Source of the DNA: Caryophanales bacterium UBA6768 | GTDB lineage: Bacteria > Bacillota > Bacilli > Bacillales_D > Amphibacillaceae | Direction: 5' to 3' | Length of the DNA stretch: 16,134 nucleotides | Assembly (NCBI GenBank): GCA_002453315.1 | Contig: DKGO01000125.1 | Span: 1-16,134 of the forward strand | Part shown: one piece after another, positions 1 to 7,033 of the stretch | How the letters are laid out: the number at the start of each line of letters is the position of its first letter | Position numbering within the stretch: the stretch's first letter is position 1 | Notes under the pieces: generated by a model | The model's database searches: none | The model's input: the letters and a program-made list of their open reading frames with translations, nothing else | What the model was told of the DNA's origin: nothing | Program-made: the position numbers and the translations under genes

Positions 1-57
1 AATAAAAAAAACCGTGATTTCAGATGGGTAAGCGCATAAAAGTGAATTTACCCAAAT

Positions 58-198
58 TTAACGGGGCACCGCACGTCCACCAAATGCGGATTCGGAATAG
101 AAAGAATCAAAAACAATTACATTGTTTTTACCACAACACTTTTTGTATTTCTTTCCACTCCCACAAGGACATGGGTCATTCCTTTTTGGTTTACCCAT
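58..198 (-). CDS. Small SEC-C motif protein (46 aa)
   Basis: A short protein made almost entirely of a SEC-C zinc-binding motif, [18 protein letters not shown], at residues 6-23. In this family three Cys and a Cys or His bind one zinc ion; it is best known from the C-terminus of SecA, where it contacts SecB and ribosomes, but many stand-alone copies have no known job. The start at 198 is chosen because a perfect AGGAGG (208-213) lies nine bases upstream; the reading frame runs further upstream, but without a ribosome binding site. The tail after the motif (residues 24-46) is not recognisable. A possible promoter sits at 230-257. The motif makes it a real gene with good confidence; its function is unknown. 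Confidence 0.8.
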   Translation of the reverse strand: MGKPKRNDPCPCGSGKKYKKCCGKNNVIVFDSFYSESAFGGRAVPR

Positions 199-229
199 AC
201 AATTTGACCTCCTCACTAACATTACATTC

Positions 230-257
230 ATTATGCAGATTTGACAGCAATAGTAAA
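230..257 (-). promoter_or_regulatory. Candidate sigma-A promoter for the SEC-C gene
   Basis: Read on the minus strand, TTTACT (252-257) and CATAAT (230-235) are separated by 16 bases, a fair match to a housekeeping promoter. They lie 17-40 bases upstream of the ribosome binding site of the SEC-C gene. The -35 element is weak (4 of 6), so this is tentative. Confidence 0.35.
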
Positions 258-264
258 AGTACAA

Positions 265-540
265 GGCAAAGAAGATACCCCTTGCATGCTTTAACGCACA
301 ATTATGTAAAAGCTATCAGAGATAAATCTAGCAACTTTTCGGGTATGCCAAGTATGCAAAGATAAAAAGAAAAACTAACAACGCATATTTAGACATACTT
401 ACATCTTCACTTATTAGCTAACTTACACATTAATAAGGTCCTGAAATTGTATCGATATAAGTACAACCATGAATAGTTTCCCCCACATGACAATAGACAA
501 AACAAAGGTGCTATCGCGCTTAATCACGTCCCAAGTTAAG
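265..540. other. Gene-free AT-rich stretch
   Basis: No convincing gene, RNA or repeat was seen between the SEC-C promoter and the transposase remnant. Frames are short and contain many stops. It may be further eroded mobile-element DNA, but no motif shows this. Confidence 0.4.
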
Positions 541-544
541 ATTA

Positions 545-769
545 ATGGGCGTATCTTGCTTCTTTCATTGTCCCGCTACAATAAGATATATTGGCAGATA
601 TTTATCTAGACTAGCTATTGCTGAATATCGTATTGCTGCCTACGATGGAAAGACGGTATCACTATATAATACATCCCTTAATCTTTCTCATCTTTTCTAC
701 TTCTCAAATAATATAATTAAATTTTACCATAAAAGTTATCCACAACTAACAAATTCTATAGTTTCCTAG
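545..769 (+). pseudogene. IS91-type transposase remnant
   Basis: The first half of this frame reads PATIRYIGRYLSRLAIAEYR followed by IAAYDGKTVSLYN. That closely follows the conserved block near the C-terminus of IS91/IS801-like (Y2-type) transposases, typically YLGRYLxRPPIAEYRI-x-x-YDGK-x-V. The rest of the transposase (zinc-binding N-terminus, HUH and tyrosine motifs) is absent on both sides, and similarity stops at about residue 40, where the frame drifts into AT-rich DNA. This is therefore a fragment of a once-present rolling-circle element, not a gene. The ATG at 545 has no ribosome binding site. The match is from memory of the family, not a search. Confidence 0.55.
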
Positions 770-780
770 ACAATAAATAA

Positions 781-800
781 GAAGTGGCATTGGCCACTTC
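781..800 (-). terminator. Rho-independent terminator of the DUF4956 gene
   Basis: A perfect 8-bp stem (GAAGTGGC / GCCACTTC) closes a 4-base loop. On the minus strand it is followed by TTATTTATT. It lies about 30 bases after the DUF4956 stop codon and ends the minus-strand block. Confidence 0.8.
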
Positions 801-830
801 TCTCATCATATCTTCTGAAAATAAAACCAT

Positions 831-1514
831 TCATTCTGCACTTTCCATATAGGTTAAGGTAACTTTTAAATTTGCATTTCTTTCACGGATTCTGTCGAGT
901 AAATCTTTATCGTTCGTGTCATTTTTATTCCTTATAGCATAAGTGTATAAAATCATCGTTCCTAAATTTGTCGTTTCCACTTGTCTTAATTGATGTGATT
1001 CTGTAAATTCGCTAAAAATCCCAGTCAACAAGTCTTCGTGGTTTAAATTTTCTGGTACAGTTACCTTTAAAATTTGTGTATCCTTCCCTTTTCCATAATT
1101 TAAGTAGCTCAATAAGTAGAAAATAACACTTCCAAAAACAGTTAAGATAATAGCTAGATCAAATTTGAATAATCCACAGGTCATCCCAACACATAGCCCA
1201 AAGAAAATATAGGCGATATCCTTGGCATTAGTGACCGCACTTCGGAATCGGATCAGGGAAAAAATCGCGAATAAACCGAATGCAACGCCTGAGTTACCAC
1301 TAATGACATTCATAACGACGGACACGATGACACTCATCATGATAATAGTATGGACAAATGTTTGTGAGTATCGTTCGCCCGAAAATGTCCATTGATACAC
1401 CTTCGTAATGACTAAACTTAATACTAACGCCATGACCATTGCTAAAAAAGTCTTCCCAATTGTCACGTCATTGACAACCTCGTTCACTGTAAAAATGTCC
1501 CCAAAAATATCCAT
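831..1514 (-). CDS. DUF4956 membrane protein
   Basis: A 227-residue integral membrane protein. Hydrophobic segments lie at about residues 20-40, 52-72, 98-116 and 118-138. Between them is the family hallmark FSLIRFRSA...NAKDIAYIFFGL (85-107), with the conserved Arg pair and the DI motif. The C-terminal third (about 147-225) is soluble and looks like a small alpha/beta domain. DUF4956 proteins have no established activity, but are very often encoded beside VTC-domain proteins, as here: only one base separates the upstream VTC stop from this ATG, and its ribosome binding site (AGGAGG, 1523-1528) lies inside the VTC coding sequence, suggesting translational coupling. A likely role is as membrane partner of the VTC protein; that is inference. 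Confidence 0.9.
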   Translation of the reverse strand: MDIFGDIFTVNEVVNDVTIGKTFLAMVMALVLSLVITKVYQWTFSGERYSQTFVHTIIMMSVIVSVVMNVISGNSGVAFGLFAIFSLIRFRSAVTNAKDIAYIFFGLCVGMTCGLFKFDLAIILTVFGSVIFYLLSYLNYGKGKDTQILKVTVPENLNHEDLLTGIFSEFTESHQLRQVETTNLGTMILYTYAIRNKNDTNDKDLLDRIRERNANLKVTLTYMESAE

Positions 1515-1515
1515 C

Positions 1516-2280
1516 TTACATGCCTCCTACTTTTTGCACTTGCTCACTATTTATTCCTGTCTGTAATTCATCCCCATTTAACATTTCCATACTCGTGCAA
1601 AACTTCGATGCTCCCCGTTGTTCACACTTCAACTCTTGTAAAATTCGTGCCAGCCATAATGGCACACTATCATTCACTTTTACTTCTAACACATATAAAT
1701 TCGTATGGATAAAAAACATCCCTTCTGGACCATTTTCGAGCAACAAATCTTTATTTCGGCATCGTAAATGATAATCAAATGTAATCCGCAATTCATCATC
1801 ATCTATCCCGTGCAATGCATGCCGGTCATAACTGACAATCATTTCTGGATTCAATTGATATAACTGACGAAAATAGTGAATTTCACGCAACACTTGTTCA
1901 TTCGATGTGTCAAATTTTCCTAAAGGTTGATCATAGGCTTCAGCTAAATATCTTTTCGCTTCTTTCAAAGGTAACAACATTCTTCGTTTATTTACGACCT
2001 TTTTATGCTTCTGTTTTACTTCAAAAAAAGCAGTGCCATCTTGGTCTGTTTTATCATAAACTCTTAATCGAAGTTTTTGGCGGTATTTTAGTTTATTTTT
2101 CGTTTCATAGTAAATTTTTTTATCGGGGCTGTCAAAATATAGTGATGTCACTGTATATTTTCCCCCCACCCCATTTTTGTCTGGTCTCATTTTCGGTTTC
2201 AATCGATGAACAAGTTCACGGTATTGTTGTTTTGTTATTAAATATTTTTGTTCTTTTCTAGTAAAAATTTCAATTGCCAT
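1516..2280 (-). CDS. VTC-domain (polyphosphate polymerase-like) protein
   Basis: A 254-residue cytoplasmic protein with the VTC tunnel fold, named after the yeast vacuolar polyphosphate polymerase Vtc4. Visible landmarks are RKEQKYLI (8-15), SLYFDS (46-51), the basic strand LRLRVY (70-75), FFEVKQK (85-91), SYDRHAL (150-156), RITFD (165-169), VLEVKV (197-202) and the C-terminal SKF (225-227). These supply the paired Arg/Lys and Glu residues that line the tunnel and bind triphosphate or polyphosphate and metal in this superfamily. Length is normal for bacterial members. GGAGGA lies just upstream of the ATG. In several Bacillaceae such genes sit beside DUF4956 and CotH-like kinase genes; no CotH is seen here. 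Whether it makes, breaks or only senses polyphosphate cannot be told from sequence. Confidence 0.88.
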   Translation of the reverse strand: MAIEIFTRKEQKYLITKQQYRELVHRLKPKMRPDKNGVGGKYTVTSLYFDSPDKKIYYETKNKLKYRQKLRLRVYDKTDQDGTAFFEVKQKHKKVVNKRRMLLPLKEAKRYLAEAYDQPLGKFDTSNEQVLREIHYFRQLYQLNPEMIVSYDRHALHGIDDDELRITFDYHLRCRNKDLLLENGPEGMFFIHTNLYVLEVKVNDSVPLWLARILQELKCEQRGASKFCTSMEMLNGDELQTGINSEQVQKVGGM

Positions 2281-2454
2281 CGCCTGTCTCCTCCATTTCT
2301 AGTAAACTATTTCCTAGATTAATGACAAAATTTTGCATAAAAAAATCATTCCCTTACTCTTTTGTTCCTACGAGCTTAATAACATCTTACCGCTCCCGTA
2401 TGAAAACATTGGAATAAGAGAATGAGATTATAATGAGAAATCACTTAACTTTTT

Positions 2455-3264
2455 TTAATCATCCCATTCGATACTAATAACTTCTCCTGTAATGGCATGG
2501 ATTTGAATTTCCGCTTCCATGTCATCTTTCGTTTCAATTTCTATAAAATAATAGAGCTGACCATTTTTAGTTTCCAAATCAACATCATCCACTTCACCAG
2601 AAACTGTATTTAAAGCAATTTGCACCGCTTCAGCAGTCGATATATTTTTTGGCTTGGCTTTAGATGACTTGTCTCCCGAACTACTATTATTTTTTTGCTT
2701 CGCTTTATTTTTTGAATCATTAGTTGGTTGTTGCTTGTTACTTTTGTCCGCACCCGGGTCAGTGCCTTTGTCATTAGGAGAGGCTTGTAAGTCTTTTTCT
2801 ATTTGCTTGATGATTTCTCCCGTCTCTCCATGTAACGTAAGTCTAAGTTCCCGCTGATCATTTTTCACAACTGCTTCATAGACTAATTCATTATTTAATT
2901 GCTGCCTTTTCACTTCTTCAACCGTACCGATATTTTTCTTTTCAATCATCTGCTTTATTTCCGCTTCGGATAGTTCCTTCTTAGGGGTTACTGCCTTCGT
3001 GCGAACGGCATTTAACACTTCCCCGGACTCACTAGCTATTTTAATTTGATATTCACCAGTATCCAATTTCAGCGTAATATCATATATACCATTCTCCAAT
3101 TTGGTATCAGTGACTTCCCCATCAAACCGGTCCTTAGCCACTTGTTCTGCTTCTTCTATTGTTAATGCTTCACTTTTAATCGGGGCTAAGAAAATTTGCC
3201 AACTAATAAAAGCTAGAAAAAGGACTAACACGCCACCGATAATAATTCGTACAATGTTTTTCAT
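2455..3264 (-). CDS. Membrane-anchored triple PepSY protein (YkoI-like)
   Basis: A 269-residue protein with one N-terminal membrane segment (about 5-27) and the remainder predicted outside the membrane. Three PepSY-type repeats can be read: 33-90 (SEALTIEEAEQVAKDRF then GEVTDTKLE), 97-156 (ending GETGEIIKQIEKD) and 207-268 (STAEAVQIALNTVSGEVDDV then ITGEVISIEWDD). Repeats two and three are joined by a low-complexity K/N/S/D-rich linker (about 157-206). PepSY domains are thought to modulate proteases or act as extracytoplasmic sensor partners. It follows the kinase gene by 60 bases on the same strand; B. subtilis YkoI, also a PepSY protein, lies after ykoG-ykoH in the same way. A role in sensing for that kinase is inference. 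Confidence 0.85.
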   Translation of the reverse strand: MKNIVRIIIGGVLVLFLAFISWQIFLAPIKSEALTIEEAEQVAKDRFDGEVTDTKLENGIYDITLKLDTGEYQIKIASESGEVLNAVRTKAVTPKKELSEAEIKQMIEKKNIGTVEEVKRQQLNNELVYEAVVKNDQRELRLTLHGETGEIIKQIEKDLQASPNDKGTDPGADKSNKQQPTNDSKNKAKQKNNSSSGDKSSKAKPKNISTAEAVQIALNTVSGEVDDVDLETKNGQLYYFIEIETKDDMEAEIQIHAITGEVISIEWDD

Positions 3265-3324
3265 TCACTTCACTCCAATTTCATTCATTTAATTACTGTC
3301 AGTATATATCACGATTATGAGAAT

Positions 3325-4686
3325 TTAATTAGAATTCGTTAATGAATAGATGAGTTTTACTGTAGTTCCTTTTTCTTCTTCACTACTTAATTCAATTTCA
3401 ATGTTCATAATTTCAGCCAGTTCCTTCGCTAAAGAAAGACCCAACCCGAACCCACCAGTTTTTCGTGTTCTCGCCTTATCGACCCGATAAAACCTTTCAA
3501 AAACTTTGTCTAAATCTGCTGCCGGAATCCCAATACCATCATCGGAAATTGTTAGCCAGCCTTTTTCATCATTCATACTTCCGACCTCAAGTCGCACTTT
3601 TCCCTCACTATATTTACAAGCATTTTCGATAAAAATATACAGCAATTGTTTGAACTTTTGCCGGTCGACGAAAATGTGAAGATTTTTTTGAATGAGCAAT
3701 TCAATATCACATTGAAATGCTGAATGGAAATAACGAATAATTTCATTTAATAACTCCATGATTGAAATGGATTCCATCTTCATTTTCCAATGAGCATCAC
3801 TTTTCGTTAATAAAAGTAATTGTTGCGTCAACTCCCGCATCCGAATCGCCTCTGAATGGATTGCCCCAATCGACTCCTTAAACAACTCCGCATCATCCAA
3901 TCCCCTACGCTGTAACAAATCACTATATGACTCAATGACAGTAAGTGGTGTTTTTAATTCATGAGAAGCATTCATAATAAACTGCTCCTGATTCTCATGA
4001 TTTTTCTCCAACTGCTCAATCATTGCATTAAACGTCTCACCCATTTGATACAATTCATCATTAGAACGTTTTTCAAGGGTAAGCTTTTTATACTTCCCAC
4101 TTTTCTGGATTTCCCCCATCGTCCGAATCATCGACAATATCGGCCTAGAAATAATATTACTTAAAATTTGTGAAGATAAAAATGCGAGTAACGTTGCCAC
4201 CACCGTCACAAACGTCAAAATAAGTTTCAACGTATTTAAAATTGATATGGTCCCCTCTAAACTTTCCACCATCTGTAAGTTCCCAATGTCCCCTTCTTTC
4301 GTAATAATAGGAACAGAGACAAAAACATAGGAAGACCCATCAATTTTGATGATCTCATTCCTCTCTTCACTATAAAATTTCGTCGCCATATCTCTTACAT
4401 GTTGCATAGTAGGATCAGTTATCGTCGTCATCGTATTTCCATTAGCATCGACCGTTTTAAACATCCCATTGACAGGTAAATAAGCACGTAACAAATCCTG
4501 AATTTTCACTGTATCATCGGCCTCATTAATCCCTTTCACCGTCTTCATTATTTCCGCATTTGACCTGTCAATCTCTTGATCCAGCATCATTCGACTGAAA
4601 GAGAAGAATATCATAAAATGAATTAAAATCAGCAATAAAATAAACATGCCCACCGTATAAACATTAATTTTTGCCTTAAGTTTCAT
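3325..4686 (-). CDS. Sensor histidine kinase (YkoH-like)
   Basis: A 453-residue HisKA-type kinase. Order: TM1 (about 10-30), an extracytoplasmic sensor region (31-153) with no recognised domain, TM2 (154-175), HAMP linker (about 176-228), dimerisation box with phosphoacceptor His242 in SHELKTPL, then the ATPase domain with N355 (IFIENACKYS), DDGIGIP (382-388), FERFYR (396-401) and the glycine lid GGFGLGLSLA (411-420). All catalytic motifs are present. Its ATG overlaps the response regulator stop by four bases (ATGA, 4683-4686), so the two are translationally coupled. Length and order with the regulator and a PepSY gene match B. subtilis YkoH. The signal is unknown; the neighbouring PepSY protein suggests a cell-envelope cue. 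Confidence 0.93.
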   Translation of the reverse strand: MKLKAKINVYTVGMFILLLILIHFMIFFSFSRMMLDQEIDRSNAEIMKTVKGINEADDTVKIQDLLRAYLPVNGMFKTVDANGNTMTTITDPTMQHVRDMATKFYSEERNEIIKIDGSSYVFVSVPIITKEGDIGNLQMVESLEGTISILNTLKLILTFVTVVATLLAFLSSQILSNIISRPILSMIRTMGEIQKSGKYKKLTLEKRSNDELYQMGETFNAMIEQLEKNHENQEQFIMNASHELKTPLTVIESYSDLLQRRGLDDAELFKESIGAIHSEAIRMRELTQQLLLLTKSDAHWKMKMESISIMELLNEIIRYFHSAFQCDIELLIQKNLHIFVDRQKFKQLLYIFIENACKYSEGKVRLEVGSMNDEKGWLTISDDGIGIPAADLDKVFERFYRVDKARTRKTGGFGLGLSLAKELAEIMNIEIELSSEEEKGTTVKLIYSLTNSN

Positions 4687-5426
4687 TTCTCCTCCTTCAG
4701 CACGTAGCCGACCCCTCTAACAGTATGAATCAATTGATTGTCGTACGGCTTATCCATTTTATTTCGCAAATACCGAATGTACACATCCACCACATTCGTA
4801 TCACCAAAATAATCATATCCCCAAACGGCATTAAGCAGCTGCTCCCGATTCAAAACAATCCGTGCATTTTTCAAAAAATACACAAGCAAATCAAACTCCC
4901 GTGGCGTTAACTCTATTAAATCGTCCCCACGATAAACTTCCCGCGTCCCTTCACTCACCTTCAAATCCACAAACTGATGCCAATCCACATTAGATGTAGT
5001 AGAAGCATCCGTTTTCACCGAGTAATTAGAACGTAAAGCAGCCCGAATCCTCGCCAGTAACTCCTCTATTTGAAACGGTTTCGTCACATAATCATTCGCA
5101 CCAAGATCCAACCCAGCCACCTTGTCCTCAATCGAGTCTTTCGCCGTCAACAAAATAACCGGAATATTCGGATTTTTAGAACGAACTCTACGCAAAACTT
5201 CAATCCCACTCAACCCCGGAATCATAATATCCAACAAAATCAAATCCCATGACTCCTCTTGGAATTTCATAAAAGCCTCGGCACCATCATGCACCTTAAC
5301 TGTCTCATAATTCTCATAAGTCAACTCAAGCTCAAGCAAGCGAGCAATCTTCTCCTCATCCTCAACAATTAAAATCCTCGGCCTATTCTCCAATATCATT
5401 CCCTCAATTTCATTCGTTTTTATCAT
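4683..5426 (-). CDS. OmpR/PhoB-family response regulator (YkoG-like)
   Basis: Receiver domain (about 17-130) with acidic pocket E22/D23, phosphoacceptor D66 in LLLDIMIPG, T94 and K116 (TKPF). It is followed by a winged-helix DNA-binding domain (about 150-244) with the typical LTPREFDLLVYFL and DVYIRYLRNKMD segments and the C-terminal VRGVGYVL. Such regulators bind direct repeats as dimers and control nearby genes. It is first in the block and overlaps the kinase gene. The start is uncertain: neither the ATG at 5426 nor the in-frame ATG at 5399 (238 aa, closer to the usual family N-terminus) has a good ribosome binding site; the longer form is listed. The gap upstream holds repeats and the divergent lipoprotein gene, a plausible target. 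Confidence 0.93.
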   Translation of the reverse strand: MIKTNEIEGMILENRPRILIVEDEEKIARLLELELTYENYETVKVHDGAEAFMKFQEESWDLILLDIMIPGLSGIEVLRRVRSKNPNIPVILLTAKDSIEDKVAGLDLGANDYVTKPFQIEELLARIRAALRSNYSVKTDASTTSNVDWHQFVDLKVSEGTREVYRGDDLIELTPREFDLLVYFLKNARIVLNREQLLNAVWGYDYFGDTNVVDVYIRYLRNKMDKPYDNQLIHTVRGVGYVLKEEK

Positions 5427-5510
5427 TTTAACATGCTTTACGACAGATATGTAAAAATGGAGAAACAGATGATGAGCTGTTTTTAATGGATATTGCCAAT
5501 TTGTGAGGAA

Positions 5511-5639
5511 ACACTGATTAGCGGAACATGATGTGGCCTGATTTGCGGGAAGACACTGTTTTGAGGAACATGATGTTAACTGCTTGGGCTGATTTGAGGG
5601 AAGACACTGTTTTGAGGAACATAATGTTAACTGCAGTGG
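5511..5639. repeat. 51-bp tandem repeat, about 2.5 copies
   Basis: Two nearly identical 51-bp copies (5538-5588 and 5589-5639) share GAAGACACTGTTTTGAGGAA, and a shorter, degraded copy precedes them (5511-5537). The period is a multiple of three, so one frame reads through as a repeated 17-residue peptide. There is no ribosome binding site or protein-like composition, so coding is unlikely. Confidence 0.75.
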
Positions 5640-5670
5640 CCTTTCTTACAAGAAAGAAAGGAAATGCCCC

Positions 5671-5792
5671 GTTTATGTGTGGTGGATTCAGTTTATGTGC
5701 GGTCCGACAACGGTTATGTGTGGTGGCTTCAGTTTATGAGCGGTGACCTCCGTTTATGTACAATAAAACAACGTTTAAGTGCGATAAATTAG
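5671..5792. repeat. Six-copy 20/21-bp repeat in helical phase
   Basis: Copies of a GTTTATGTGYGGT-type unit begin at 5671, 5691, 5712, 5732, 5752 and 5773. The spacing is 20, 21, 20, 20 and 21 bases, close to two turns of B-DNA, so each copy faces the same side of the helix. The first four copies are well conserved; the last two diverge after GTTTA. The array lies between the divergent response regulator and lipoprotein genes. Confidence 0.75.
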
Positions 5793-5836
5793 AACCCTTT
5801 CCACCAAAGTTCAATTTTTTCCAATTTCAATCCATT

Positions 5837-5876
5837 TTAACTTTACTTTACCAGTCATCTTCACCTAATTTTAACC
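5837..5876 (+). promoter_or_regulatory. Possible direct-repeat operator upstream of the lipoprotein gene
   Basis: Four related hexamers lie on the plus strand just before the -10 element: TTAACT (5837), TTTACC (5847), TTCACC (5860) and TTAACC (5871), with steps of 10, 13 and 11 bases. OmpR-family regulators often bind hexamer repeats spaced about 11 bases, and one is encoded divergently next door. Because the region is AT-rich, chance is a real alternative. Confidence 0.3.
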
Positions 5877-5882
5877 TTCGGG

Positions 5883-5891
5883 TGGTATAGT
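5883..5891 (+). promoter_or_regulatory. Extended -10 promoter of the lipoprotein gene
   Basis: TGGTATAGT is an extended -10 element (TGN plus TATAGT, 5 of 6 to TATAAT), 31 bases upstream of the ribosome binding site. No good -35 is seen at the right distance, which fits either an extended -10 promoter or one needing an activator. Confidence 0.5.
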
Positions 5892-5934
5892 GAATATGTA
5901 AAATAATAAAACACTAACATTAGGAGGATTAGCA

Positions 5935-6708
5935 TTGAATTTTAGAAAAAATGTATATTCAGTTACAGTATTATTGTTGTTATTCGTCTTGATGGTATTT
6001 TTAGCTGCGTGCGGGGGCGGTGGTTCAGCCAATGATAATGTGACGAATTCTAATAATACAACTGAAGAAAATGATGCAAATACAGGGGAACAACAAAATA
6101 ATGAAGCTGGGGAGGAAAAGAACGCTGACACAAGTGACTTACCCCGTTTTATTACAGATCCGAGGGGATATTATACTTTTAACGATATGATTCCGTTTAT
6201 TTCAACTTATGAATTTATAAAACATGATGCAACATTTCGTTTAGAATGGCTTGGCGAAGAAGAAGTTGACGGTGAAATGGCCCATAAATTTCACTACCTA
6301 AGTGATGATCCAGACCATCCGGAAGAATATAAAGAATTTCATGCTTGGTTAGATGAAGGAGGATTCGGTGTTGCTGCAACCTCTGCAAATGGCGAAGAAT
6401 TACCAACTCAAGTGGCACATGGTTTTGTAGCCGAAACGTTAAGAGAAATGTATCAATTTGGCTTTTATTTTCGTGACCAAATAATTGATGGAGATTATGA
6501 ATTAGTTTCTATTGATACAAATGATGATACACTTCTTGATCATGACGTCGAAATACACAATGTTGAAGTCTACAATGAAGAAGATGATGAAAGATTCAAT
6601 TTTACAATTGCTGAAGGAGATAATTTTGAAGTAATACTTAGTGAGGAAGTATCAGGAAGTTATGATTCTTATTATGACATTGACATTTTAGAATTGACAC
6701 TTAGATAA
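5935..6708 (+). CDS. Unrecognised acidic lipoprotein
   Basis: 257 residues. An N-terminal signal (MNFRKN, then a hydrophobic run at 8-25) ends in the lipobox LAAC with Cys26 as the lipidation site, so the mature protein is tethered to the outer face of the membrane. A low-complexity N/T/E-rich linker follows (about 31-66), then a folded-looking acidic region (67-257) rich in Asp, Glu, Tyr and Phe, with short beta-like stretches such as DYELVSIDTN and DVEIHNVEVYNEE. I do not recognise this domain; it is not PepSY. The start is TTG, supported by AGGAGG at 5922-5927, seven bases away. It has its own promoter and is divergent from the two-component genes, whose regulator could control it; that is inference. 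Confidence 0.85.
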   Translation: MNFRKNVYSVTVLLLLFVLMVFLAACGGGGSANDNVTNSNNTTEENDANTGEQQNNEAGEEKNADTSDLPRFITDPRGYYTFNDMIPFISTYEFIKHDATFRLEWLGEEEVDGEMAHKFHYLSDDPDHPEEYKEFHAWLDEGGFGVAATSANGEELPTQVAHGFVAETLREMYQFGFYFRDQIIDGDYELVSIDTNDDTLLDHDVEIHNVEVYNEEDDERFNFTIAEGDNFEVILSEEVSGSYDSYYDIDILELTLR

Positions 6709-6772
6709 TCAAAAAAATTAATATAATTGTCATGATGCACCATTATAGCCATCTATGTAACATTTTTATATG

Positions 6773-6800
6773 TGTACAATTTGTCCGTTCGTGGTATAAT
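6773..6800 (+). promoter_or_regulatory. Promoter of the antitoxin RNA
   Basis: TGTACA (6773-6778), a 16-base spacer and a perfect TATAAT (6795-6800) preceded by TGG (6792-6794), forming an extended -10. No plus-strand coding frame follows; instead a terminator lies about 100 bases on, as expected for a short untranslated RNA. Confidence 0.7.
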
Positions 6801-6828
6801 ATATTTAGAAAGTTCATAAATTAATAAA

Positions 6829-6857
6829 GACCGTCCATGCTAATACATGGAACGGTC
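6829..6857 (-). terminator. Terminator of the toxin mRNA
   Basis: An 11-bp stem (GACCGT plus CCATG, pairing with CATGG plus ACGGTC, one bulged base) closes a 6-base loop. On the minus strand it is followed by TTTATTAATTT. It lies about 80 bases beyond the toxin stop codon. The same hairpin forms at the 5' end of the antitoxin RNA on the other strand. Confidence 0.75.
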
Positions 6858-6900
6858 ACATAGACCGAACCCCATCAAGAGGGGCTAGGCGCACTCAAGG

Positions 6901-6947
6901 AAGTAATCCCTCAAGGGCCTGTGCAAGCACAAGAGGGGTTACTTTTT
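6901..6947 (+). terminator. Terminator of the antitoxin RNA
   Basis: A 12-bp stem with one T-G wobble (6901-6912 with 6933-6944) closes a 20-base loop and runs into TTTTT (6943-6947). It overlaps the toxin stop codon (6939-6941), so the two transcripts share the 3' end of the toxin reading frame. Confidence 0.85.
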
Positions 6948-7022
6948 ACTTTTATCGGACATGATAAACGCTACTAACATGCCGAAGGTAACCATCAGCA
7001 TTAGAACACTTATTATATCCAT
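6939..7022 (-). CDS. Holin-like type I toxin (27 aa)
   Basis: A 27-residue peptide: a short polar start (MDIIS), one hydrophobic helix (LMLMVTFGMLVAFIMS) and a charged tail (DKSKK). This is the architecture of the putative holin-like toxin (Hol_Tox) family, to which B. subtilis TxpA and BsrG are related; the LM-x-M-x-x-FG core is shared. Such peptides insert into the cytoplasmic membrane and stop growth when made in excess. The ATG at 7022 is preferred because the core of AAGGGGGTG lies eight bases upstream; an in-frame ATG at 7028 is only two bases from it. The mRNA should run from about 7104 to 6822. Translation is probably limited by the 7034-7056 hairpin and by the antisense RNA. Confidence 0.8.
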   Translation of the reverse strand: MDIISVLMLMVTFGMLVAFIMSDKSKK

Positions 7023-7033
7023 AGGCATCACCC

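Larger units (their letters stand above)
6807..6949 (+). ncRNA. Type I antitoxin antisense RNA (predicted)
   Basis: A predicted RNA of about 140 nucleotides, from the extended -10 promoter ending at 6800 to the terminator at 6901-6947. It carries no plausible reading frame. It runs convergent to the toxin gene and is fully complementary to the toxin mRNA from the last codons through the 3' untranslated region and the toxin terminator, so it should pair with that mRNA, as RatA does with TxpA and SR4 with BsrG in B. subtilis. Its 5' part contains the 6829-6857 hairpin and its middle a CCCC/GGGG stem (6870-6884). The ends are inferred from promoter and terminator positions, not measured. Confidence 0.7.

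Noticed and set aside
24..365. Plus-strand frame of 113 codons at the left end
   Set aside because: It is antisense to the SEC-C gene, has no ribosome binding site and reads as low-quality, His/Ser-rich sequence.
736..744. Perfect DnaA box, TTATCCACA
   Set aside because: Only one copy, with no AT-rich unwinding element or dnaA/dnaN genes nearby; a single 9-mer is weak evidence for an origin or DnaA target.
2281..2454. Promoter for the VTC gene
   Set aside because: A TATAAT on the minus strand (2427-2432) and a TTGTCA are present, but neither has a matching partner at proper spacing, so no promoter is claimed.
5640..5661. Hairpin CCTTTCTT / AAGAAAGG
   Set aside because: No T-run follows on either strand and no gene end is near, so it is not a terminator.
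5528..5746. Plus-strand reading frame of 72 codons with a repeated 17-residue peptide
   Set aside because: It is the translation of the 51-bp repeat, with no ribosome binding site, and the frame then runs into the unrelated 20-bp array.
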